From Deinococcus sp045062605 (GTDB lineage Bacteria > Deinococcota > Deinococci > Deinococcales > Deinococcaceae), in contig NZ_JBJGDW010000004.1 of the NCBI RefSeq assembly GCF_045062605.1, positions 34,858 to 98,857 on the forward strand: a DNA stretch of 64,000 bases, read 5' to 3'. Below, piece after piece: positions 56,710 to 64,000 of this stretch (the first letter of the stretch is position 1; every line of letters begins with the position of its first letter). The translations under genes and the position numbers were made by a program. The notes under the pieces are model-generated. The model searched no databases. It was not told the DNA's origin and saw only the letters and a program-made list of their open reading frames with translations.

Positions 56710-59700
56710 TCAACCAAAGTATTCGGGCAGATCGGCTTCCGTCACTAGGATGTCGCGCGGTTTGCTGCCCTGGTGCTTGCTGACGATGCCCATTGCTTCC
56801 AGCAGGTCCATCAGTTTCCCGGCGCGGGCATGGCCCACACTCAGGCGGCGCTGCAACCTGGAAACGCTGCCCTGGCCCTCCTCGATGCAGATCTGGGCGG
56901 CCTGACGCAGCAGCGGATCGCTGAAATCCATGCCACTCCGGTCTCCGGGACCACTGGACATCACCTCGCTGTCGAAGTCCGCGCCGTAGGCCTCCACGAA
57001 ATCGTCCTCGAAGACCATCCGGCGCAGCTCGTCGCTGATACGGGCGGACTCGGCCTCGCTGATATACGGCCCCTGGAGGCGCACGGGTTTGACCTGACCC
57101 GGCTGGTAGAACAGCATGTCGCCCATCCCCGTCAGGCGTTCCGCGCCCATGCTGTCCAGAATGGTGCGCGAGTCGTGGCTGCTGCTGACCGCAAAGGCGA
57201 TGCGCGCCGGGACGTTCACTTTAATCAGGCTGGTCAGAATGTCCACGCTGGGGCGCTGCGTCGCCAGGATCAGGTGCATGCCCGTGGCGCGGGCCATCTG
57301 CGCCAGCCGCATGATCGCGCTTTCCACTTCTTTTGGGCTGGTGATCATCAAATCGGCCAGCTCGTCGATGATGATCACCAGATGCGGCAGTTCGGTTTCG
57401 CCGGTCTGGCGCATCTTGGCGTTGTACTGCTCCAGATTCTTCGCGCCCACCGCGCTCATCATCTTGTAGCGGCGCTCCATGTGGGCCACCGCGCCCAGCA
57501 GCACCCCCGCTGCGTCCACCGGATTGGTGACCACGCTGCGGACCAGATGCGGAATGCCGTCGTAGGGGGTCAACTCCACCATCTTGGGATCGATCATTAA
57601 GAAGCGCAGATCGCCCGGCAGGTACTTGAACAGCAGTGAGGTGATCAGCGTGTTGACGCACACCGATTTGCCCGAACCCGTGCTGCCCGCCACCAGCAGG
57701 TGCGGCATCTTGGCGAGGTCTCCTACCATCAATTCGCCGTCGATGCTCTTGCCCAGAATGATCGGCAGCCTGGCGCGGGTGTTGCGGAAACCGGGAGAAG
57801 AGGCCGCCTGATGAAAGGTCACGGGTTCGCGCTCGGCATTGGGAACCTCCAGACCGATCACGCTCTTGCCGGGCACGGGGGCCTCCACGCGCACGCCGCC
57901 CACCGCCAGGGCGCGGGCCAGATCGTTGCTCAGGCTGGCGATCCGGCTGATCTTCTCGCCGGGCGCGGGTTCGATCTCGTAGCGCGTGACGGTGGGGCCG
58001 CGCGCGTAATCCACCACTTTGGCCTGCAACCCGAAGTGCCGCAGCGTCTCGTCGATCAGTCCGGCCCGCTGCCGCGCCGAGACCTCCAGCGCCGCCGTGT
58101 TGTGTGCCGCCGCCGGAATGGGATCAAGGAGTTTGCTGTCGGGCAGGGCCAGCGCGATTGCGCCCACAGGGTTGGTGGGCCGCCTTTCCTGCCGGGGTGG
58201 GCTGGCATCTTTCTCCCACGGTGGCGTGCCCGATTTCGGCGCACCCGCACGCACGCCGCCCTTGCCCAGCAGAGGCTCGCCTTTACCACTGGGCACGGCG
58301 TCCAGCGTCCGGCCCGTCTTGATAGGTGCAGGCCCAAACGGCAGATCGTCGTCGTCCCAGTCGGAGAAGGGATCGACGCCACCAGTTTCTGGGCCAGAGG
58401 AGGGGTTTGAGACAATGTGCGGTGAGGCCAGGGGCGGCGCTCCCCAGCCCGCCGGGTCTGCCGTGGCCGTGATGGTGGCGGGCTGTGGAGTTGCTGCCGT
58501 GTGCCCAGCGGTAACGCTTTCCCCTTCCGAGAACTCGTCGTTCACGAAGTCGAAGTCCAGCGTGGGCGGCACCGCCGGGGCAGCCTCGGGGCCGGGGACC
58601 ACCACTTCCTGGGTGGCCGTTCCGGTGATGGCCTCGGCGCGGCGCAGGGCGTCCTCCTGGGCCTGGGCCAGCCGGTGTCTCCAGCGGCCCTGTTCGCGCA
58701 GGGTGCCGTCGGTGTCCTCGGCCAGCGCCGCCGCCAGTTCGCCTGCCACCTCGGTAGGGGCGCGGTCAAAGGCGGTGGCCAGATCGGGCCAGCCGGGGTA
58801 CACGTCGGCCCGCGTGCGCCACGCGGTGAAATCGCGGCTGACCTCCTGCCACGCCACCTGCCGTTCGCGGTGGGCGGGCCACTCGCGGGCCAGGGCGGCG
58901 CTGTCGGGCTTGGCCAGAGCCTTCTCAGCGGCCACGCGCTCGCGCTCCAGCTTGCCCGCACGCCCGGACAGGCGCTGGATCTCGGAGACCATCGCGCGGC
59001 GCAGGCGCTCCAGCGCGTCGCAGGCCTGGGTGCTGGGCAGCGCCACGCTCAGTTCGTGGCGGCCCTGGCGAATCTCGGCGGCGCGGGCCTCGGCGTCGGC
59101 CCCGGCGTCGGGGGCTTCGCGGGCCACCAGTTCACGCAGGTCACGGGCACCGTTGCCGACAAAGATGCGCGTACTTTCCTGCCAGTGCTTCAGGTCGCGC
59201 TCCAGCCCCTTGAGGCCCGCCTCGTCCTGGCCGCGCACCTCGCGCCCGGCAGCCTTGAGTTCGGTTTGCTGGGTTTTAATCTCATTCGCATCCGGGTACA
59301 GGCGGCGCAGGGTGTCCAGCTCGCGCCCATGGGCCATCAGCCCGGCGCGGACGCCGCCGCGTGCGCGGGCCGACTCAATGCCATCCTGCCGCGCCTCGAT
59401 GGCCCCCTGCACCCCCGCAGACGCACCGCCCAGCAGCATGCTGAGCCGCCGGAAAACAGACTTGAGCATGCTCAGTGGGGCCAGCCGCAGCATCAGCTCC
59501 AGCCCCAGCGTCAGCGTGATCAGGGGCAGCAGCGCCGCCGCATAGCTGAGGGTTGCCACTAGCGGACGCATCACCACCACGGCCCCCTGCCCCGCCGCCC
59601 CCGGCTGAACGACCTCGTGCAGCGCCAGCAATGAGGCCACCACCACCACGCCGCCCAGCACCCGGCGGCTCAGGTTTCTCAAGTCGCGGCCCAGAAAGAC

Positions 59701-59964
59701 CAGCGCGCCGTAGGCCACAGGAATGATCGGCAGCAGGTACGCGCCCCAGCCCAGCCAGTCCAGCAGCAGCGAACGCGCCCCACCCATGAACCCCGCCGTG
59801 CCGCCAGTGCCAGAGGTGACCGTGCCGCCCGCTCCCAGCCCGTCCTCGCCCGGCAGCAGCAGCGTCACCGCCAGAAAAATGCCCACCGCAAACAGCACCA
59901 GACCCAGCGCCTCGCCGTCGAAACGGCTGACCGGGGGAGAACTTTTGGCGCGGGCCTTCGACAT
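56710..59964 (-). CDS. ftsK: FtsK/SpoIIIE DNA translocase
   Basis: 1084 residues. Four N-terminal membrane segments (about 20-180), a long charged coiled-coil (190-450) and Pro-rich linker, then the motor: VAGSTGSGKSVC (Walker A), LVIIIDELADL (Walker B), and a C-terminal gamma winged helix (SVSRLQRRLSVGHARAGKLMDLLEAMGIVSK). It pumps chromosomes at the septum. The helical linker region (about 210-450) is unusual for the family. TACACT seven bases before the ATG. Confidence 0.94.
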   Translation of the reverse strand: MSKARAKSSPPVSRFDGEALGLVLFAVGIFLAVTLLLPGEDGLGAGGTVTSGTGGTAGFMGGARSLLLDWLGWGAYLLPIIPVAYGALVFLGRDLRNLSRRVLGGVVVVASLLALHEVVQPGAAGQGAVVVMRPLVATLSYAAALLPLITLTLGLELMLRLAPLSMLKSVFRRLSMLLGGASAGVQGAIEARQDGIESARARGGVRAGLMAHGRELDTLRRLYPDANEIKTQQTELKAAGREVRGQDEAGLKGLERDLKHWQESTRIFVGNGARDLRELVAREAPDAGADAEARAAEIRQGRHELSVALPSTQACDALERLRRAMVSEIQRLSGRAGKLERERVAAEKALAKPDSAALAREWPAHRERQVAWQEVSRDFTAWRTRADVYPGWPDLATAFDRAPTEVAGELAAALAEDTDGTLREQGRWRHRLAQAQEDALRRAEAITGTATQEVVVPGPEAAPAVPPTLDFDFVNDEFSEGESVTAGHTAATPQPATITATADPAGWGAPPLASPHIVSNPSSGPETGGVDPFSDWDDDDLPFGPAPIKTGRTLDAVPSGKGEPLLGKGGVRAGAPKSGTPPWEKDASPPRQERRPTNPVGAIALALPDSKLLDPIPAAAHNTAALEVSARQRAGLIDETLRHFGLQAKVVDYARGPTVTRYEIEPAPGEKISRIASLSNDLARALAVGGVRVEAPVPGKSVIGLEVPNAEREPVTFHQAASSPGFRNTRARLPIILGKSIDGELMVGDLAKMPHLLVAGSTGSGKSVCVNTLITSLLFKYLPGDLRFLMIDPKMVELTPYDGIPHLVRSVVTNPVDAAGVLLGAVAHMERRYKMMSAVGAKNLEQYNAKMRQTGETELPHLVIIIDELADLMITSPKEVESAIMRLAQMARATGMHLILATQRPSVDILTSLIKVNVPARIAFAVSSSHDSRTILDSMGAERLTGMGDMLFYQPGQVKPVRLQGPYISEAESARISDELRRMVFEDDFVEAYGADFDSEVMSSGPGDRSGMDFSDPLLRQAAQICIEEGQGSVSRLQRRLSVGHARAGKLMDLLEAMGIVSKHQGSKPRDILVTEADLPEYFG

Positions 59965-60114
59965 AGCGGGCAGTGTAACGCAAAGCGGGCCGGGTCATTT
60001 GGAAATTGAGTCGTTCTGTACAGCGTTTGGGGTTGAAATGGGACGGCGGTCTGTCCTGATGGGGTCCTGGAACCGTGCCACGCGGCACGCCGCTCCCGCG
60101 CTCCATAATGGGGC

Positions 60115-60549
60115 GTGTCCCTGATCCTGCCTGCCGTGCTGGCCGACGCGCTGTGGGCGCACGCCGCCCGCGAATTTCCGTGCGAATGCGTGGGCGCGCT
60201 GGGCGGCACGGGCCGGACGGCAGAGGACACGCAGGGCGAGGAGGCTCGCGCCGTGGCGCTGTACCCCCTGCCCAATATCTCCGCGCAGCCGGAGCGCGAG
60301 TATCTGGCAGACCCGGTGCATCTGCTGCGTACCCTCAAGGCCATGCGCGGGGGCGGTCTGGCCCTGGTGGCGCTGTACCACAGCCATCCGCGCGGCCCGG
60401 CGTGGCCCAGTTCCACCGATCTGCGTCTGGCCGCCTATCCGGTGCCCTACGTGATCGCGGACCTGCAAAACCGCGTGCTGCGCGCCTACCGTCTGCCGCA
60501 GGGAACGGCGGTGGAAGTGCGGGTGGAGGCTACGTCTACAGGGGATTGA
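60115..60549 (+). CDS. JAMM/MPN+ metalloprotease
   Basis: 144 residues, a compact JAB domain. The zinc motif is complete: Glu in PCECVG, then HSHPRGPAWPSSTD (H-x-H-x10-D). It removes ubiquitin-like or SAMP/MoaD-type tags, or cleaves sulfur carriers. GTG start with CATAAT just upstream. Divergent from ftsK. Confidence 0.85.
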   Translation: MSLILPAVLADALWAHAAREFPCECVGALGGTGRTAEDTQGEEARAVALYPLPNISAQPEREYLADPVHLLRTLKAMRGGGLALVALYHSHPRGPAWPSSTDLRLAAYPVPYVIADLQNRVLRAYRLPQGTAVEVRVEATSTGD

Positions 60550-60655
60550 ACGCGGCCACACACTCTAAGAAATCCTCTGATCCACGCAAGAGAGGGTGAA
60601 GACCGATTGTGAAGCTTTGGCTTATGCCGGGGCAGGGCGGTCCTACACTCGCGGC

Positions 60656-61138
60656 ATGAAAAAGATTCTGTTCGTCGCCGGGCTGCTGATGCTGGGCCAG
60701 GCCAGCGCCGCAAGCTATGTCAGTAACGACGCGGCCACCAAGACCGCCACGATCACGGTCAATGCCGGAGAGGGCGGCGACAACGGCGGCCTGAACTTCA
60801 ACGGGGCCGATCACGGCAAGAAGGGCTTTACCATCCCCGCCGGATGGACCGTCAAGATGGTCTTCAAGAATGTCGGGATGATGCCCCATAGCGCCGTCGT
60901 GACCAAGGGCCAGACGCCGCCGTCCAGCATCACGGAAAAGGACGCGGCCTTCGTCAAGGCCTACACCTCCAAACTCGCCGGGGGCATCGCGGGGGGCAGC
61001 AAGGCCGAGACGGTGGTGTTCAAGGTGGGCAAGGCCGGAACCTACAACCTGGTCTGCGGCGTGCCCGGCCACGGTCTGGGCGGCCAGTACGTGGGCTTCA
61101 TGGTGTCCGGCACGGCCAAAACCGCCAGTTTCAAGTAA
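60656..61138 (+). CDS. Sulfocyanin-like exported copper protein
   Basis: 160 residues. A signal peptide (cleavage near ASA, residue 18) precedes a cupredoxin fold. Copper ligands His (MPHSAV), Cys and His (VCGVPGHG) and Met (YVGFM) are in place. It should carry electrons outside the membrane. TACACT six bases before the ATG. Confidence 0.87.
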   Translation: MKKILFVAGLLMLGQASAASYVSNDAATKTATITVNAGEGGDNGGLNFNGADHGKKGFTIPAGWTVKMVFKNVGMMPHSAVVTKGQTPPSSITEKDAAFVKAYTSKLAGGIAGGSKAETVVFKVGKAGTYNLVCGVPGHGLGGQYVGFMVSGTAKTASFK

Positions 61139-61312
61139 GCCGGACTGCGGGTAGGGCGAGCAGAGCAGGGGTGGGTTTCAGATACGGAATCCGCCCCTTC
61201 TCATGTCTGCCCGCCGGGAGTGTTCAGCATCGTCTGCACTGCCCCGGAATCAGATACGGGGCCACAGCGCCTTAGCCCCAGGCAGTTGCCAGTCACATTC
61301 ATGATTTTCCCC

Positions 61313-61318
61313 TATGTT
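61313..61318 (+). promoter_or_regulatory. -10 box TATGTT before murD
   Basis: TATGTT ends six bases before the GTG at 61325 and picks that start over the upstream ATGs at 61220 and 61301. Confidence 0.45.
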
Positions 61319-61324
61319 GAGGGC

Positions 61325-62674
61325 GTGACTGGGGAACGGGATGTGGGGGAAGGCAGTGGTGGCAACGGAAGTCTCCTGATTTACGGTCTGGGCCGCAGTG
61401 GACGCGGCGTGGCGCGGTTTCTGTCCTCAGAGGGAACGCGGGCGCAGTGGCACGATGCCCGGCCCTCTGCGGAGGATGTGGCGTTGATGGATGAACTGCA
61501 TTACGGGCGCGGTGATGTGGGCGGCACCTACGCAACCGTCGTGGCGGCTCCCGGCGTGCCCATCGATCACCCGGACCTGGAAAGCCTGCGCGGGCGCGGC
61601 GCGGAGGTCATCGGTGAGGTGGTGCTGGCCGCCCGTCTGCGCCCGGCGCTGCCCATCGTGGGCGTGACGGGCACGGCGGGCAAGGGCGGGACCACGGTGC
61701 TGATCGCCTCTTTGCTGCGGGCCTGCGGGGTGCGCGCGCGTGAGGGCGGCAACATCGATCCGCCGCTGCTGGACGTGGTGGACACAGCCCAGGTGGCAGT
61801 GGCCGAACTATCCAGCTTTCAGCTGGAAAGGGCGGCGGGGCTGCGTCTGCCCGTGGCGGTCATCACCAATCTGGGCGTCGATCATCTGGACCGCCACCGC
61901 ACGGTGGACGCCTACCACGGCGCCAAGCTGAACATCACGGCGGGGCAGCAAGCAGGCGATGTGCTGATCGTCCCCGAAGGGCTGGAGGTCAGTACGCGTG
62001 CCGAGGTTCTCGCCTTCTCTCCGGCGCGGCTGGTGCTGAAAAGCGGACAGGAAGTCCTTCTTGCCGCCGAACTGCCCGAATCCATCCACCCGGCCAACGC
62101 CGCCGCCGCGCTGCTGGCTGCCGAGGCCGCGCTGCTGCGGCTGGGCCGCCCGGTTCAGGCTGAGGTGCTGGCCGCCGCCCTGCGCGTGGCCCAGCCCCAG
62201 CGGGGCCGTTTCGAGACGGTGGCGCAGGTGGGCGGCGTGCGCTTTATCGATGACAGCATCGCCACCCGCACCATCGCCGTGCAGGCCGCGCTAGAACGGG
62301 CGAGGCCGCCGATTGCCTGGTTGGTGGGCGGGCGTGACAAGGGCGCGGAGTTGGGGCCGCTGCGGGAAGTCGCCCAGGGCCGCGTCAAAACTGTGATCGC
62401 GTTTGGTGAGGACGGCGAGAAAATGGCCCGCGAACTGGGCCTGCCCTTTGTGGCCGTCTCCGGGGCGGACGCAGACGGAACCATGCGCGCGGCGGCGCGT
62501 GCTGGGCTGGAGGCATTGGGGACTGAAGGCACGGTGTTGCTGGCACCTGTTGGCACCAGTTTCGATCAGTTCCGGGACTATGCCCAGCGCGGAGACAGTT
62601 TCCGGCGTGCGGCGCTGGCGCTGGGTGACGGGCGAGATGCGTCAGATGCGGCGGACCCAGAGGCACGCGCGTGA
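61325..62674 (+). CDS. murD: UDP-N-acetylmuramoylalanine-D-glutamate ligase
   Basis: 449 residues. Mur-ligase fold: N-terminal Rossmann-like UDP site (LIYGLGRSGRGVARF), central ATP site GVTGTAGKGGTT, and LGVDHLDRH. It adds D-Glu to UDP-MurNAc-Ala in peptidoglycan synthesis. The P-loop reads GTAGKGGTT rather than the usual GTNGKTTT. Stop and ftsW start overlap by four bases (GTGA). Confidence 0.92.
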   Translation: MTGERDVGEGSGGNGSLLIYGLGRSGRGVARFLSSEGTRAQWHDARPSAEDVALMDELHYGRGDVGGTYATVVAAPGVPIDHPDLESLRGRGAEVIGEVVLAARLRPALPIVGVTGTAGKGGTTVLIASLLRACGVRAREGGNIDPPLLDVVDTAQVAVAELSSFQLERAAGLRLPVAVITNLGVDHLDRHRTVDAYHGAKLNITAGQQAGDVLIVPEGLEVSTRAEVLAFSPARLVLKSGQEVLLAAELPESIHPANAAAALLAAEAALLRLGRPVQAEVLAAALRVAQPQRGRFETVAQVGGVRFIDDSIATRTIAVQAALERARPPIAWLVGGRDKGAELGPLREVAQGRVKTVIAFGEDGEKMARELGLPFVAVSGADADGTMRAAARAGLEALGTEGTVLLAPVGTSFDQFRDYAQRGDSFRRAALALGDGRDASDAADPEARA

Positions 62675-63810
62675 GCGTTCAACTGATCATCGCGCAGGTG
62701 TTGCTCATGGCGCTGGGCCTGCTAGGCATCGCCACCGCGCGCCCGGACCTGGTCGTGGAACACGGCTGGAAAACGGCGCTGGCGCTGGGCATCACCTTTG
62801 CGGTGGCGCGGCTGCGGCCCCGGAGCTTCCTGAAGCTGGGACCGCTGTTCTGGGCCTTCACGCTGCTGCTGCTGGCACTGGTGCTGGTGATCGGGGTGGG
62901 CACCGCCGAAAGCAGCGCCACCAAGAGATGGCTGGATTTCGGCGGCCCCTTCCGCTTTCAGCCTTCCGAACTGGCCAAGTTGGGGCTGATCATGATGCTG
63001 GCCTCGTTTTTCTCTCGGCGGGGCGTGCAGAACAAGCTGGTGAGCGCCACCGTCATGATTGTGCTGACCACCGCCCTGGTCTTTGCCGAGCCGGACCTGG
63101 GCAGCAGCGTCTTGATGTTTGGGCTGGGGATCATCCTCATGTACGCCGCCGGGGTGCGGATCAGTAACATCACCGGCTTCCTGTTCGCGCTGGGACTGAT
63201 GGCTCTGCCCGTTTTCTCTGTGTATTTGGAGAAACATCCCTACATCCTGGCCCGCTGGCAGGGCCACCAGTCGCGGGGCGAGGAACGGGCCGTCGGCCTC
63301 GATCAGATCGGTTTTGCCCACAGGGACCTGACCTGGGGCGGCTGGTGGGGCCAGGGGCCGGACGGCAGGCGCTACGAGTACTTCGCCGCCCACACCGACA
63401 TGGTGGTGGCCTCGGTGGGCTTTGCCACCGGGCTGCTGGGCGTGGTCACGCTGCTGTTCTGCTACTGGCTGATCGTGTCGGTGGCCCTGCAAACCTCGCA
63501 ACTGGCCGCGCGCATCCGGCCTATGACGCCCGAGATCCACGGGGCCAGCATCCTGGCGACGGGAGCAATGTTCATGATCGTGGGACAGGCGATGGTGAAT
63601 CTGGCCGTGGCTGCCGGGGTCTTTCCGGTCACCGGCGTGCCACTGCCGCTGGTCAGCTTCGGCTTTTCTAGCATGCTGACCATGAGTGTTGCGCTGGGCA
63701 TCATTCACTCTGCCTTGCGCGAGGTTCGGCGCAACCTGCCCGAAACCGATGCCCGACCCGCCGAAGCCGGGGCCGCTGAGAGCGGGGGTGTGAGCCTGGG
63801 TGCCGACTGA
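62671..63810 (+). CDS. ftsW: FtsW/RodA/SpoVE-family glycan polymerase
   Basis: 379 residues with about ten membrane segments and the SEDS signatures KRWLDFGGPFRFQPSELAK and GVPLPLVSFGFSSML. It polymerises lipid II at division. Position behind murD in a dcw-type order supports FtsW over RodA. GTG start overlapping the murD stop; its own stop codon overlaps a repeat. Confidence 0.9.
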   Translation: MSVQLIIAQVLLMALGLLGIATARPDLVVEHGWKTALALGITFAVARLRPRSFLKLGPLFWAFTLLLLALVLVIGVGTAESSATKRWLDFGGPFRFQPSELAKLGLIMMLASFFSRRGVQNKLVSATVMIVLTTALVFAEPDLGSSVLMFGLGIILMYAAGVRISNITGFLFALGLMALPVFSVYLEKHPYILARWQGHQSRGEERAVGLDQIGFAHRDLTWGGWWGQGPDGRRYEYFAAHTDMVVASVGFATGLLGVVTLLFCYWLIVSVALQTSQLAARIRPMTPEIHGASILATGAMFMIVGQAMVNLAVAAGVFPVTGVPLPLVSFGFSSMLTMSVALGIIHSALREVRRNLPETDARPAEAGAAESGGVSLGAD

Positions 63811-63900
63811 TACGGGTTCCGGGCCTGGAGTTGGCAAACTGGCGTTTTCCCGGGCTGCCAACTCCAGGCCCGGAGGGATGTTCTTCTCCTTCTCGCTTTT
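63810..63900. repeat. ATACGG-family repeat, fold-back copy at the ftsW stop
   Basis: Begins ATACGGGTTCCG on the A of the ftsW TGA. A 19-bp perfect stem (63818-63836 with 63856-63874, TCCGGGCCTGGAGTTGGCA) holds the scaffold in both orientations, followed by GGGATGTTCTTCTCCTTCTC, which matches the copy at 12221. The right border was not found before the window ends; no gene is seen in 63901-64000. The hairpin could also end ftsW transcription. Confidence 0.6.
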
Positions 63901-64000
63901 GTCATGAACGGATTGTCGTTGTACTCAGCACATGACACTTTGACGGGAATGGCGTCCAGGACGCAATAAGGCAGCACAAAGGGCGATATCTCAGTCTGTG

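Noticed and set aside
61182..61193. ATACGGAATCCG upstream of murD
   Set aside because: Only one end motif is visible with no core; too little to call a repeat copy.
63901..64000. Possible transposon end at the window edge
   Set aside because: No inverted repeat or transposase seen in the remaining 100 bases.

Overview
This window is high-GC chromosomal DNA from a bacterium that looks like a Deinococcus. The gene content fits that genus: HspR, RecQ with repeated HRDC domains, a Mug-type glycosylase, a large set of Ter stress proteins and small dispersed repeats. About twenty genes also have a TANNNT -10 box only 5-10 bases before the start codon, the leaderless-promoter layout known from Deinococcus. 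No tRNA, rRNA, CRISPR array or prophage was found.

Layout. 1-12 kb: end of a DmpA-type peptidase, a GT2 glycosyltransferase, a DUF418 membrane protein, a small phosphatase, Jag/KhpB, a DEAD-box helicase, M20 peptidase-purN, periplasmic asparaginase, a tandem HspR-type regulator and a metallophosphatase. 12-14 kb: decayed accessory DNA, in which a secreted-protein gene is split by an internally deleted IS630-family element beside a dispersed repeat. 14-18 kb: a LacI regulator followed by an FrcBCA-type sugar ABC transporter. 18-22.6 kb: an assimilatory sulfate operon (DUF4395, sir, cysC, cysH, sat). 22.6-24 kb: a decayed histidine kinase gene and a repeat. 24-27 kb: two tandem phosphoribosyltransferases, DedA and a NERD nuclease-like protein.

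27-34 kb: an AraC regulator divergent from a complete trans-4-hydroxyproline catabolic operon (epimerase, three dehydrogenase subunits, deaminase, semialdehyde dehydrogenase). 34-38 kb: a secreted alpha-amylase, an alcohol dehydrogenase gene broken by a repeat, a TipA-type MerR regulator, a second repeat copy and an amino-acid ABC permease. 38-47.8 kb: recQ, DUF1622, HAD phosphatase, argJ, a lipoprotein hydrolase, mug, a molybdopterin oxidoreductase and unknown membrane proteins. 47.8-56.5 kb: a Ter stress cluster on the minus strand (StiP-CitE-TerB-TerD-TerA-like-TerD/vWA-TerZ-like-TerD-DUF475). 56.7-64 kb: ftsK, a JAMM peptidase, a sulfocyanin-like copper protein, murD and ftsW.

The most unusual thread is a family of 74-266 bp repeats ending in ATACGGAYTCC. 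They keep a conserved purine-rich core but carry two hairpins whose stem sequences differ between copies while still pairing. One copy interrupts the alcohol dehydrogenase gene, another touches the start of the broken secreted-protein gene, and another overlaps the ftsW stop codon.
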